25,331 nucleotides of DNA from a virus. Every line of letters starts with the position of its first letter. Within the stretch, counting starts at the first letter, position 1. The notes beneath the pieces are model-generated. The model ran no database searches. It saw nothing but the letters and a program-made list of their open reading frames with translations, and was not told the DNA's origin. The position numbers and the translations under genes were made by a program. The stretch covers positions 1-25,331 of IMG/VR virus record IMGVR_UViG_3300033571_011770; one strand, 5' to 3'. Positions 7,228 to 13,736 of this stretch are shown here, piece after piece.

Positions 7228-7900
7228 AATCTTTGTATAATTTTTTAAAAGTTTCGGCGGATTTTGCCCATTCTGGTGTATTCATACTGTCACCCAACCC
7301 AAAGTGGATTGCGCGTAGAGGTATTACGCCCATTTTTAGCTTTAATTTGTTTGCCATTAAACAGAATGTTATATCGTAGTGGTGAAAATCGAAATTTTCG
7401 TCAAACTTTAAACCGACTTCCAATGCTCGGTTTACATTTACGCCGATAAAAAGACCATCTATAACCAATGCTCTGGATTTTGTTGGACCGAAACAGGTTG
7501 TCCATATGACATCATCCTTTCGATGTGCCACTTCTCCGACAAAATCTTCTCTTTGTGACATCATATGCCATGCTGGAACAGATGCGGTCAAATCGCACTT
7601 TTTAGAACCCGCCAACCCGATGATATCGTAATCGGAAAAACCGTTTATAATCTTCTCTTCGAAAAAAAGGTCATCGATGATAACATCATCATGAACAAAA
7701 ATGATATATTTGTCTCGATATTCTTCCGTTAGATACTTGTTGTATACTTTTGTTAAGCCTGTCTTGTTATTTTCTACAATGTCCGTTTGTTTGTCCATCT
7801 TTGATTTCTCTAGGAATAACCCTAACGGTTTATTGAGTAGTAATTCAGTTCCAGACCCCTTCGTTGCGGTAACAAATAGAAGATTTTCGATATTTTCCAT
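7220..7900 (-). CDS. StrF-type GT-A glycosyltransferase
   Basis: This encodes 226 residues. It has the layout of the StrF/Glyco_tranf_2_5 group: an N-terminal 'NLLFVTATKG', a metal-binding-like 'IIFVHDDVIIDD', 'YDIIGLAGSKKCD', 'VIDGLFIGVNVNRALEVGLK', and 'FDFHHYDITFCLMANK' with the conserved H-Y-D. Such enzymes move a sugar from a nucleotide donor to an unknown acceptor; in phages this may be DNA, a virion protein or a host surface glycan. It is first in its operon and has a clear sigma70-like promoter whose -10 box (7912-7907) ends 6 bases before the ATG. At least two more GT-A genes lie at the right end of the window. Confidence 0.8.
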   Translation of the reverse strand: MENIENLLFVTATKGSGTELLLNKPLGLFLEKSKMDKQTDIVENNKTGLTKVYNKYLTEEYRDKYIIFVHDDVIIDDLFFEEKIINGFSDYDIIGLAGSKKCDLTASVPAWHMMSQREDFVGEVAHRKDDVIWTTCFGPTKSRALVIDGLFIGVNVNRALEVGLKFDENFDFHHYDITFCLMANKLKLKMGVIPLRAIHFGLGDSMNTPEWAKSAETFKKLYKDFE

Positions 7901-7906
7901 TTTTAT

Positions 7907-7934
7907 AGTGTAACAGCTTTGATTAAATTGTCAA
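7907..7934 (-). promoter_or_regulatory. Early sigma70-like promoter for the StrF-type glycosyltransferase
   Basis: -35 TTGACA (7934-7929, perfect), 16-base spacer, -10 TACACT (7912-7907), then six bases and the ATG at 7900. The predicted transcript is leaderless. Confidence 0.7.
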
Positions 7935-7955
7935 ATAAATTGTTTCTGTCTGGGA

Positions 7956-7961
7956 TAAGTA
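7956..7961 (+). promoter_or_regulatory. Late-type promoter box TAAGTA before 7971 gene
   Basis: TAAGTA lies 9 bases before the ATG at 7971, in the divergent gap opposite the early glycosyltransferase promoter. Confidence 0.55.
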
Positions 7962-7970
7962 ATTTATAAC

Positions 7971-8588
7971 ATGCAAAAGAGTGTGAAAAGCAAAAAAACC
8001 AAAAAATCTATGAAAAGTTCCGTTCCTCAAGCTTCCCCCAAGCACAAAAAAGAAGTTAAGCGAATTTTAGACGCTAATATGAAATTAATCAACTTTAATG
8101 AATCGGAAATTCCGTTTATTGAGAGTTTTGTTAAGCATCTTTTAGTCGAACAGGGAGAAAACGATAGCGAACCTATCGAAACGACTCCGACACCTTCTAG
8201 CGTATCCGCGCCTTCTGATTTCACACCAGAAAAAAATGCCCAAGATTTTGAGCAAAGCCTTTCGCCTGAAACTCAACCCGAAACTTTCAACACCGAAGGT
8301 ATTCCTGCTCACGTAACACAACAAAACATCGATCAAATCAAAACATGGGCTGATAAACTCGATGAGTTCGCAAACTTCTTAAACGATCCTGACAAGGGAA
8401 CATCATTACACCGTATTTTGGCTGATGCTGACCGTCCCGGAAGTCTCTTACGTGGTGTAACCCGTAAAGCATCGGATTCTATCACCAGAATTGCTGGTGA
8501 AGTTGAAAAGTTAAAAGAAGTTCTCAACACCTTCATCATCACAGCACCTAAAAAGATGCGTGATCAAGACATTCAAGGAACCAAGTAA
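7971..8588 (+). CDS. Unknown late-class protein, disordered N-terminus and helical C-terminus
   Basis: This encodes 205 residues. The first 30 are very basic (Lys/Ser-rich), residues 60-110 are a Pro/Thr/Ser/Glu-rich linker, and residues 115-205 look helical ('IKTWADKLDEFANFLNDPDK', 'ITRIAGEVEKLKEVL'). A possible helix with 'FVKHLLVEQ' lies before the linker. This modular shape would suit a virion core or internal protein, but that is inference. A TAAGTA box lies 9 bases before its ATG, and the stop overlaps the next start as TAATG. Confidence 0.7.
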   Translation: MQKSVKSKKTKKSMKSSVPQASPKHKKEVKRILDANMKLINFNESEIPFIESFVKHLLVEQGENDSEPIETTPTPSSVSAPSDFTPEKNAQDFEQSLSPETQPETFNTEGIPAHVTQQNIDQIKTWADKLDEFANFLNDPDKGTSLHRILADADRPGSLLRGVTRKASDSITRIAGEVEKLKEVLNTFIITAPKKMRDQDIQGTK

Positions 8589-8986
8589 TGAAATACAAAG
8601 ATCATACCGTTCTAGAGGAACTGTATGATACCATAGCTGAAAATTTAGGCTATCGTATCAAAAAGTCTGAAAAGTCTAAAATATTCGATGTTTTAAAAAA
8701 GCACGGTTTAGACGGAAACGGTAGATTTGGTAATGTATCCAAAGGTATTGCCAGATTGAGCGCGGCTTTACAAGAAGTCGGTTATGAATTGAATATGGTT
8801 ACTGGTGACATTCTTTTGGGTGAAAAGGGTTCCCGCCTTTTGGGTTACAGAAAATACTCAGACGCTACCCAACCGTTCGAAGAACACCCAGAAATTGTCA
8901 ACTCCCGAATATCTTTCAATTGGGAACTGTTGCGCACAGACGAGCAAGGCGATCCCGTCTACGAAATCCTCGCTTATCCGAACTAA
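8588..8986 (+). CDS. Unknown protein, coupled to previous gene
   Basis: This encodes 132 residues: a helical N-terminal half ('TVLEELYDTIAENLGYRIKK', 'IARLSAALQEVGYELNMV') and a strand-rich C-terminal half. It looks like a single globular domain with no cysteine cluster, signal peptide or membrane segment. I know no family. It starts within the stop of the upstream gene (TAATG), so the two are probably cotranslated late. Its own stop overlaps the stop of the convergent primase gene. Confidence 0.7.
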   Translation: MKYKDHTVLEELYDTIAENLGYRIKKSEKSKIFDVLKKHGLDGNGRFGNVSKGIARLSAALQEVGYELNMVTGDILLGEKGSRLLGYRKYSDATQPFEEHPEIVNSRISFNWELLRTDEQGDPVYEILAYPN

Positions 8987-9930
8987 TACAAGTTTTTTAA
9001 AACTTCGTCAGTCGGTATCTCGTTTAATTCTTCTTCAACACACCATTCGTTGAAATCCTTGTATTGGTTGTTCCACCGATAAACGCTTTGGGAATCGTTC
9101 AGCAATCTTAAAACAGTCTTTTTGGTTTCTTCGTCCTTCGAAACGGCTGTATTGTCAATAACCCATATTTTTTTATGGAAAGGAAAGAGTTGGAGTTGTT
9201 TTTCTTGTAGCTCTGTTAGCTTTAATCCTGCCAACGCGACACCGTTTCGGATAAACATGGCATCGATTGGACCTTCAAACAAAAAGATATACTCAAAATT
9301 AGGATCGATTTTATCGATGTTGAAAACGGATTTGTCTCCACCGTATTTTCCAACGTATTTCGGTTCACTACCATCCAAACTTCTGGTTTGGTAAAAAATT
9401 ACATCCCCTTTTGTGTTATAGAATGGTAATATCAATCGATTTTTGTGATACTTGTCATTTACAGATATAAAAAAATTGTCTACTCGATTCACGGCAACAT
9501 CCAAGCGTCTTTTTTTGACATATTCCAAAGCTCTTGAAAAGTGAATATTGTTTCTATAATATTTTTGCTGACTTTCCGACAACAAACTAATCGAATCGTG
9601 TGGGAGGTTTGATTGTTCGACAATTTTAGCAGAGTTTCCGCTGGAAATTGTTTTGGAAACGTCTCTTACGCTGTCACCCGCTTGCATTTCTGCATAAGAC
9701 AAACCCGAAACGTTATGAATCCAACTTTTTGCAGACCATGAACGGTTGCAGTTGAAACAATAAAAACTTTTAGTTTTTGGATAGTAATATAATCGCTTCT
9801 TTTTTCCCCAAGATTTGCCTTCGTGACAAATCGGACACCCGCAATTATATGTTCCTTCGTATTTGTTGAACGTAGGTTTACCCGAATAGGTATAAACAGC
9901 GTTTAAAATATAGCTTTCAGACAACTCCAC
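8983..9930 (-). CDS. 61: DNA primase, DnaG-type (T4 gp61-like)
   Basis: This encodes 315 residues from a GTG at 9930. The N-terminal zinc domain has 'CGCPIC' (Cys30, 32, 35) and 'FYCFNC' (Cys58, 61). A RNAP-like core follows ('NRLILPFYNTKGDVIFYQTR' near 164-183). The TOPRIM motif is 'FLFEGPIDAMFI' (Glu219, Asp223), with a second acidic site at 'IWVIDN' (Asp259). It makes RNA primers for the lagging strand with the replicative helicase. T4 gp61 is 342 residues. A strong promoter (TTGACT, 17 bases, TACACT) ends 6 bases before the GTG, so the message may be leaderless. An alternative start is the TTG two codons later. Confidence 0.92.
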   Translation of the reverse strand: MELSESYILNAVYTYSGKPTFNKYEGTYNCGCPICHEGKSWGKKKRLYYYPKTKSFYCFNCNRSWSAKSWIHNVSGLSYAEMQAGDSVRDVSKTISSGNSAKIVEQSNLPHDSISLLSESQQKYYRNNIHFSRALEYVKKRRLDVAVNRVDNFFISVNDKYHKNRLILPFYNTKGDVIFYQTRSLDGSEPKYVGKYGGDKSVFNIDKIDPNFEYIFLFEGPIDAMFIRNGVALAGLKLTELQEKQLQLFPFHKKIWVIDNTAVSKDEETKKTVLRLLNDSQSVYRWNNQYKDFNEWCVEEELNEIPTDEVLKNLY

Positions 9931-9936
9931 CCTTAA

Positions 9937-9965
9937 AGTGTAGCAAACTATCTTGAGCTAGTCAA
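9937..9965 (-). promoter_or_regulatory. Early sigma70-like promoter for primase
   Basis: -35 TTGACT (9965-9960), 17-base spacer, -10 TACACT (9942-9937), then six bases and the GTG at 9930. Confidence 0.72.
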
Positions 9966-9967
9966 GA
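9951..9967. repeat. Inverted repeat over the primase -35 box
   Basis: TCTTGA, five bases and TCAAGA form six-base-pair arms that cover the -35 of the primase promoter. It could be an operator or a weak terminator for the gene at 9975-10769. Confidence 0.45.
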
Positions 9968-9974
9968 TGTTTTA

Positions 9975-10769
9975 TTAATCTGTTGAACGGAGATAGTCTT
10001 CATCTCCGAATGGGTCGTTGGCGTCGATACCAAACTCATCTGCTAACTCTGGCGGGATTCTAGCACCCTTTTCATCTTCTTCGTCTTCGAGTCTATCGTT
10101 TGCGAAAATTTCTGTTGGGTCTTCGGATGTGGTTGATAACTTGTCCAAGTCTGCATCTTCGGGATCGACATCATCGGATGGATCGTTTGCTGCTTTGAAC
10201 TTACCGTCCATTTCGATCAATTGACCGTCAGTAACCATCTTTTCAATAACCTTGGAAACTTCTTCGGAATCGTGACCGTATCTTGCGATATATTGCACAA
10301 TTTCTTCTTTGGTTGTTGATTCCTCGTCAGATTGGCTAACATAATCAAAGATATGTTGCTCCATGCTTGCGATAGATTTATCGACTGATGGCTCTGCAAC
10401 GTATTCTGAAAAATATTCTCTATCTGGGTCTTTAACAAAATTAAAGAATCTTTCTCCAAAACGCTTTCTTTCAAGCTTGCTCAAAGAATGACCGAGAAAG
10501 GCATTATTGATAGCTTCTTCCCATTCTGGAAGGGTTTTTGCCTCTTGTGACATTTCTTCATTTGAGAAATAATTGTCACCACCGTAGCTCTTTAAGCCAC
10601 TGATCGCGTGTTGATACAATTTCTTGAATGGATTTTGGTCGGAAAGACCGTTGATATCGGATTCAAGTTTATCAAAGTCGATAACCATTTTATTGTATTG
10701 TTTTGGTTTGCGACCTTCCGCGATGTTAAGCATGTGCTCGACTAATAGATCAAATTTTGTTTTTTCCAT
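9975..10769 (-). CDS. Acidic protein with winged-helix-like segment
   Basis: This encodes 264 residues. Residues 1-20 ('MEKTKFDLLVEHMLNIAEGR') form an amphipathic leader containing L-V-E and I-A-E, the tripeptide type cut by T4 prohead protease. Residues about 140-195 ('IFDYVSQ', 'TKEEIVQYIARYGHDSEEV', 'MVTDGQLIEMDGKF') read like a winged helix. The C-terminal 65 residues are strongly acidic and likely disordered. A TAAATA box lies 13 bases before the ATG. A packaged or core-associated nucleic-acid-binding protein is possible but speculative. Confidence 0.75.
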   Translation of the reverse strand: MEKTKFDLLVEHMLNIAEGRKPKQYNKMVIDFDKLESDINGLSDQNPFKKLYQHAISGLKSYGGDNYFSNEEMSQEAKTLPEWEEAINNAFLGHSLSKLERKRFGERFFNFVKDPDREYFSEYVAEPSVDKSIASMEQHIFDYVSQSDEESTTKEEIVQYIARYGHDSEEVSKVIEKMVTDGQLIEMDGKFKAANDPSDDVDPEDADLDKLSTTSEDPTEIFANDRLEDEEDEKGARIPPELADEFGIDANDPFGDEDYLRSTD

Positions 10770-10782
10770 ATGAAATTTTAAA

Positions 10783-10788
10783 TATTTA
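10783..10788 (-). promoter_or_regulatory. Late-type promoter box TAAATA before 10769 gene
   Basis: TAAATA lies 13 bases before the ATG, the widest spacing in the set, so this mRNA would have a short leader. Confidence 0.5.
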
Positions 10789-10793
10789 TCATT

Positions 10794-11456
10794 TTACGGC
10801 ACAATAATCTCTTTTTCTGGCGGTAAATATAAATCCGACACTAAACTTGAGTCTTCTCCATAGAACCCGCCTGTCTCGCTAACATACAAAGATGCCAACA
10901 TAATTCGCTCTTGACGGTTTCCAAAAATCTCAATCATCGGTGGACAATCATCTTTTGGAAATACTTTACCATCTCCTTTGTGATACGATTGTTGGAAAGC
11001 TTTGAATATCGCATCAATCTCTTGACGATATACCTCATCAATGTCGCGGGTTCCGTTTTCTTCAATAGGAATATTTGAATATTTTGTTAACGGTAGAAAG
11101 AAAATGATATCATACATTTTCAAAGATTCTCTTGCGATTGTTACGCTGGTATCTAGAAAATCATCCGAAAGTTTACCGTTGAGATTCAACCACGATGAAT
11201 AAGCCAAATTGTCAATGGCGCAGCGATCAAATATTACGTTATCACTTTTATCGTAACCCAAAGATTGGTCGATTAGTGCGTTTAAAATTATTTTTTGACT
11301 TTCTTCGGTTCCTTCTTTGCTGGTTGGAAGGTTTTCCTCTTTAACATAATCACGGTATGTTTTGTCCGGTCTTTTATACATCGGCCATTTCATTAAAAAA
11401 TCATCAATGAAAGTGCTTTTTCCAATATTTTGTGTTCCGATTACTGCTATCTTCAT
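10794..11456 (-). CDS. P-loop kinase-like NTPase (AAA_28 type)
   Basis: This encodes 220 residues. 'MKIAVIGTQNIGKSTF' is a Walker A at the very N-terminus (Lys13, Ser14), and 'VIFDRCAIDNLAYSSW' is the D-R motif of nucleoside/nucleotide-kinase-like enzymes and the AAA_28 family. The middle 'YDIIFFLPL' strand fits the same fold. It could phosphorylate a nucleotide, nucleoside or nicotinamide-riboside-type substrate; the substrate cannot be read from the sequence. It is unusual in this window for a metabolic-looking enzyme to have a late-type box (TAAATA, 6 bases before the ATG), which overlaps the stop of the upstream gene. Confidence 0.78.
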   Translation of the reverse strand: MKIAVIGTQNIGKSTFIDDFLMKWPMYKRPDKTYRDYVKEENLPTSKEGTEESQKIILNALIDQSLGYDKSDNVIFDRCAIDNLAYSSWLNLNGKLSDDFLDTSVTIARESLKMYDIIFFLPLTKYSNIPIEENGTRDIDEVYRQEIDAIFKAFQQSYHKGDGKVFPKDDCPPMIEIFGNRQERIMLASLYVSETGGFYGEDSSLVSDLYLPPEKEIIVP

Positions 11457-11461
11457 AAAAA

Positions 11462-11779
11462 TTATTTACTGATGCATTTTGAGTTTTCAACTATCTCTGG
11501 GAAGTAATGTAAAATTTCGGGTGTGTGTTCGTCGCAGTAAAACTCTCCCCCATCACCAAACTTTGTGGCATACGGTGGTATCTCTGTAATCTTAACATTT
11601 TCGGTTAAAATTTCTGGATACAACTTGCGAAGTTTTATCCCAAGATTTTTTATATCTTCTGTTTCTTCTCGATACACGTTACAACTAACATCGATTGAAC
11701 ACGTAAACAGAATGGATTCTAAAATTAGCTGATATTCTCTGGCTGTTAAATTGACATTTACTACATCATCATTATTCAT
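11462..11779 (-). CDS. Unknown small protein
   Basis: This encodes 105 residues. An N-terminal helix-rich half ('LTAREYQLILESILFTCSI') is followed by a region with scattered Cys and His ('GEFYCDEHTPEILHYF'). I know no family. A sigma70-like promoter lies directly upstream (TTGACT at 11815-11810, TAATAT at 11793-11788), so it is probably early and starts close to the mRNA 5' end. Its stop is embedded in the late box of the next gene. Confidence 0.65.
   Translation of the reverse strand: MNNDDVVNVNLTAREYQLILESILFTCSIDVSCNVYREETEDIKNLGIKLRKLYPEILTENVKITEIPPYATKFGDGGEFYCDEHTPEILHYFPEIVENSKCISK
11463..11468 (-). promoter_or_regulatory. Late-type promoter box TAAATA before P-loop kinase gene
   Basis: TAAATA lies 6 bases before the ATG at 11456 and overlaps the stop codon of the upstream gene. 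Confidence 0.6.
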
Positions 11780-11787
11780 AATGATTT

Positions 11788-11815
11788 ATATTATATCAAA
11801 GTTGGCAAAAGTCAA
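11788..11815 (-). promoter_or_regulatory. Early sigma70-like promoter for 11779 gene
   Basis: -35 TTGACT (11815-11810), 16-base spacer, -10 TAATAT (11793-11788), then eight bases and the ATG. A perfect TATAAT overlaps at 11795-11790 but its 14-base spacer is too short. Confidence 0.5.
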
Positions 11816-11818
11816 TTT

Positions 11819-12205
11819 TTATATTTTAGCCGCTTCGGGAAAATCGGATTTTGTAATTGCCTTTAATGCGTCCAATTTCTCTTTGTAATTGTCAGAATTT
11901 GCGCGATCATTCGTAAAACCATATTCCTTTAAGAAGTTGATTTTTTCTTTATCGGATAAGTTTACGAAATCGATAAACATGTTCAAAAGATCGATTGTTA
12001 CTGTCTCTGCTTCTTTTGGATCAGGCAACTCGCTTTCGGTTTCTGGTGGAATCTCGCCAGTCATGCCATCGGTTGGTGGTGTTGGGGCGGCGGTTTGTGG
12101 GTCTATTCTAGGTATATCCTTGATTTCCGCTGTTTCTTCGGGTGCTTCTTCTTCAAATAATCTGCGGTAAGAATTTTTAAAGTATTCGTTAAATTTTGAT
12201 TCCAT
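11819..12205 (-). CDS. Unknown protein with capsid-targeting-like N-terminus
   Basis: This encodes 128 residues. The N-terminus 'MESKFNEYFKNSYRRLFEEE' is amphipathic and contains L-F-E, followed by a Pro/Thr/Glu-rich linker (residues about 20-65) and a helical C-terminal part ('LLNMFIDFVNLSDKEKINFL'). The start resembles those of the proteins beginning at 18358, 10769 and 4879. A TAAGTA box lies 5 bases before the ATG. A virion core or internal protein is my inference; no family is recognised. Confidence 0.7.
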   Translation of the reverse strand: MESKFNEYFKNSYRRLFEEEAPEETAEIKDIPRIDPQTAAPTPPTDGMTGEIPPETESELPDPKEAETVTIDLLNMFIDFVNLSDKEKINFLKEYGFTNDRANSDNYKEKLDALKAITKSDFPEAAKI

Positions 12206-12210
12206 ATATA

Positions 12211-12216
12211 TACTTA
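12211..12216 (-). promoter_or_regulatory. Late-type promoter box TAAGTA before 12205 gene
   Basis: TAAGTA lies 5 bases before the ATG at 12205, in a 35-base divergent gap shared with the spanin candidate. Confidence 0.58.
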
Positions 12217-12229
12217 TAGCTGTCCTGAA

Positions 12230-12235
12230 TAATTA
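12230..12235 (+). promoter_or_regulatory. Variant late-type box TAATTA before spanin candidate
   Basis: TAATTA lies 5 bases before the ATG at 12241. It departs from TAA(A/G)TA at one position, so it is the weakest member of the set. Confidence 0.35.
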
Positions 12236-12240
12236 CTTAT

Positions 12241-12837
12241 ATGAAATATTTAACAATTTTACTAATATCCGTCATGGCCCTACTTTCAACGTCATGCACA
12301 GTCTATACCGAAAAGCGATCAGAAGCTTTGTCACAAGCTGTCACAGCAACCTCAGACTCTATCGACGTTGCAAGATTTGATCTGGCGAACCAATATTCGA
12401 AAGAAGCTGTAAAGCTTGCGTTTCCACCAAAACACAAAATAAAAATATCAGGTTTAGTGACTAAAAAAGAAACCGTAGACGCCAAAACTTCTATTATAAC
12501 AACAAACACTGTTACGCGAATTGTTGTTCCGAAAGAATTGGAACGATCTGACATTTTGGTTGTGGGTTCGCCTGAATGGGAAGAACTTTTAAAAAATAAA
12601 GATTTTGCCGAACAATTAAAGATTGATAATATCAACCTAACCACATTGAAAACCAATGTTGAGAAAGAATTGACCAAACAGAACGAGATGCAAAACAAAA
12701 TGATCCAAGATTTGAACACTATGCAGAAAAAGCTGGTGGAAAAGGACTTGGCTATTCTTTGGAGAAATATTGTAATCGTTTCTCTTATTGCTACAATGGC
12801 GGCGGCTGTTTATCTGCGCATCAAAGGAATCCTCTAA
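12241..12837 (+). CDS. Candidate unimolecular spanin (lipoprotein with C-terminal membrane anchor)
   Basis: This encodes 198 residues. 'MKYLTILLISVMALLSTSC' is a lipoprotein signal ending at Cys19; the -3 residue is Ser instead of the usual Leu, so the lipobox is permissive. A periplasmic stretch follows with a long charged helix at about 125-170 ('VEKELTKQNEMQNKMIQDL'), then a C-terminal transmembrane segment, 'NIVIVSLIATMAAAVYL'. An outer-membrane lipid anchor plus an inner-membrane anchor in one chain is the plan of phage T1 gp11, the u-spanin that fuses the two membranes at lysis. T4 itself uses a two-component spanin. The position at the head of a cassette ending in an endolysin supports this. 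T1 gp11 is shorter, about 130 residues. Confidence 0.72.
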   Translation: MKYLTILLISVMALLSTSCTVYTEKRSEALSQAVTATSDSIDVARFDLANQYSKEAVKLAFPPKHKIKISGLVTKKETVDAKTSIITTNTVTRIVVPKELERSDILVVGSPEWEELLKNKDFAEQLKIDNINLTTLKTNVEKELTKQNEMQNKMIQDLNTMQKKLVEKDLAILWRNIVIVSLIATMAAAVYLRIKGIL

Positions 12838-12840
12838 ACC

Positions 12841-13029
12841 GTGCGGAACTTTTTTGGTGCTACTGTTGAGCGCGACCAAACGATCAACAAGTTAGAATCT
12901 GATTTATTAAAAAAAATCAAAGAGATTTGTCCACCGGAAGCACCCCCGAATTCTGTTAAAGTCAACGAAACTCGGTTTGTCGGATTTGAGGATGCAATAA
13001 AAGAACTAATTGCCATGTCAAAACAGTAA
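12841..13029 (+). CDS. Small unknown protein, GTG start
   Basis: This encodes 62 residues starting at GTG, three bases after the stop of the spanin candidate. It has an N-terminal helical part ('RDQTINKLESDLLKKIKEIC') and a Pro-rich turn. No signal peptide or membrane segment is seen. Its TAA stop is also the start of the TAAATA box of the next gene. It is small and has no ribosome-binding site, so its reality rests on the tight fit between neighbours. Confidence 0.52.
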   Translation: MRNFFGATVERDQTINKLESDLLKKIKEICPPEAPPNSVKVNETRFVGFEDAIKELIAMSKQ

Positions 13030-13032
13030 ATA
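13027..13032 (+). promoter_or_regulatory. Late-type promoter box TAAATA before 13041 gene
   Basis: TAAATA lies 8 bases before the ATG; its first three bases are the stop of the previous gene. Confidence 0.58.
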
Positions 13033-13040
13033 GTTAATAT

Positions 13041-13265
13041 ATGAATTTCAAAAAAATCGTTAGCGAGAACTTGGACAACATGATGGCTGATATCAAAAAT
13101 ATGAAAGATACCAGTCAACCAGACTCGACCCAAATATCACCAACTCCGACACAACCTCGTCCTGCTGCACCCGCTTCGATGTATGAAATTAGACTTAATG
13201 GTAAAGTTCTGGTAACGGCAAAAAATAAACAAGAACTCTTTCAAAAGATACAAACCATTCCTTAA
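13041..13265 (+). CDS. Small unknown late-class protein
   Basis: This encodes 74 residues: an amphipathic N-terminus ('MNFKKIVSENLDNMMADIK'), a Ser/Thr/Pro/Gln-rich linker and a C-terminal strand-helix unit ('MYEIRLNGKVLVTAKNKQEL'). The N-terminus recalls the leader-like starts of other late-class proteins here, though it lacks a clear L/I-X-E tripeptide. A TAAATA box lies 8 bases before the ATG. It sits inside the lysis cassette, but nothing in it shows a lysis role. Confidence 0.62.
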   Translation: MNFKKIVSENLDNMMADIKNMKDTSQPDSTQISPTPTQPRPAAPASMYEIRLNGKVLVTAKNKQELFQKIQTIP

Positions 13266-13270
13266 AACTT

Positions 13271-13735
13271 ATGTGGAACACATTCATGAACATGGTAAAA
13301 GGTGCTGGTTCGATGTTAACGAACAGCGCACCACCAAACACGCCACCGGAATATATTGACGAATTAAAGGAAACCAATTTTTTAAGAAGTAAAAAATTCT
13401 TTATCGTTTTTAGTTCCTTTTTAATAATCTTGGCATATTTCGGCGTGGGAACATTCATTTTGTTTTTAACAAGTCCGTTACCCGACATCATCGCACCGTT
13501 TGTGACAATTTTTACCAAAACTTTGGAAGTTTTGGTTATCATCGTATCAGTATATCTCGGTCTTCAAGCTACTTTAGATTTTAAATACGGTTCAAACTCT
13601 AATGTAAATTACAGTGGAGAAAATAAAGTTACCACCGAAAAGGTTGAACAAGTAATTGTTCATAAATACGCCGAAAAATACAAAAACGACCCAAGCTACG
13701 CCCCAATCGATTGGGCTTTAAAGGATGACAAATAA
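13271..13735 (+). CDS. Two-helix membrane protein, holin candidate
   Basis: This encodes 154 residues with two strong hydrophobic segments, 'FFIVFSSFLIILAYFGVGTF' (about 43-66) and 'LEVLVIIVSVYLGLQATL' (about 85-105), and a hydrophilic charged C-terminal tail. It lies directly before the endolysin gene and after the spanin candidate, which is the usual place for a holin. Size and topology fit several holin classes, but holins have little shared sequence, so this is context-based. T4 holin t has a single membrane segment and a large periplasmic domain, so this is not a t homologue. Confidence 0.66.
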   Translation: MWNTFMNMVKGAGSMLTNSAPPNTPPEYIDELKETNFLRSKKFFIVFSSFLIILAYFGVGTFILFLTSPLPDIIAPFVTIFTKTLEVLVIIVSVYLGLQATLDFKYGSNSNVNYSGENKVTTEKVEQVIVHKYAEKYKNDPSYAPIDWALKDDK

Positions 13736-13736
13736 T

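Noticed and set aside
11790-11818. Possible terminator hairpin after the 11819 gene
   Set aside because: The arms around CTTTTG pair poorly, and the sequence is better explained as the -35 and spacer of the promoter for the 11779 gene.
12303-12719. 138-residue open frame on the minus strand
   Set aside because: It lies antisense within the spanin candidate, has Cys/Ser/Phe-rich shadow composition, and the plus-strand gene has a signal peptide and membrane segment that explain the region.
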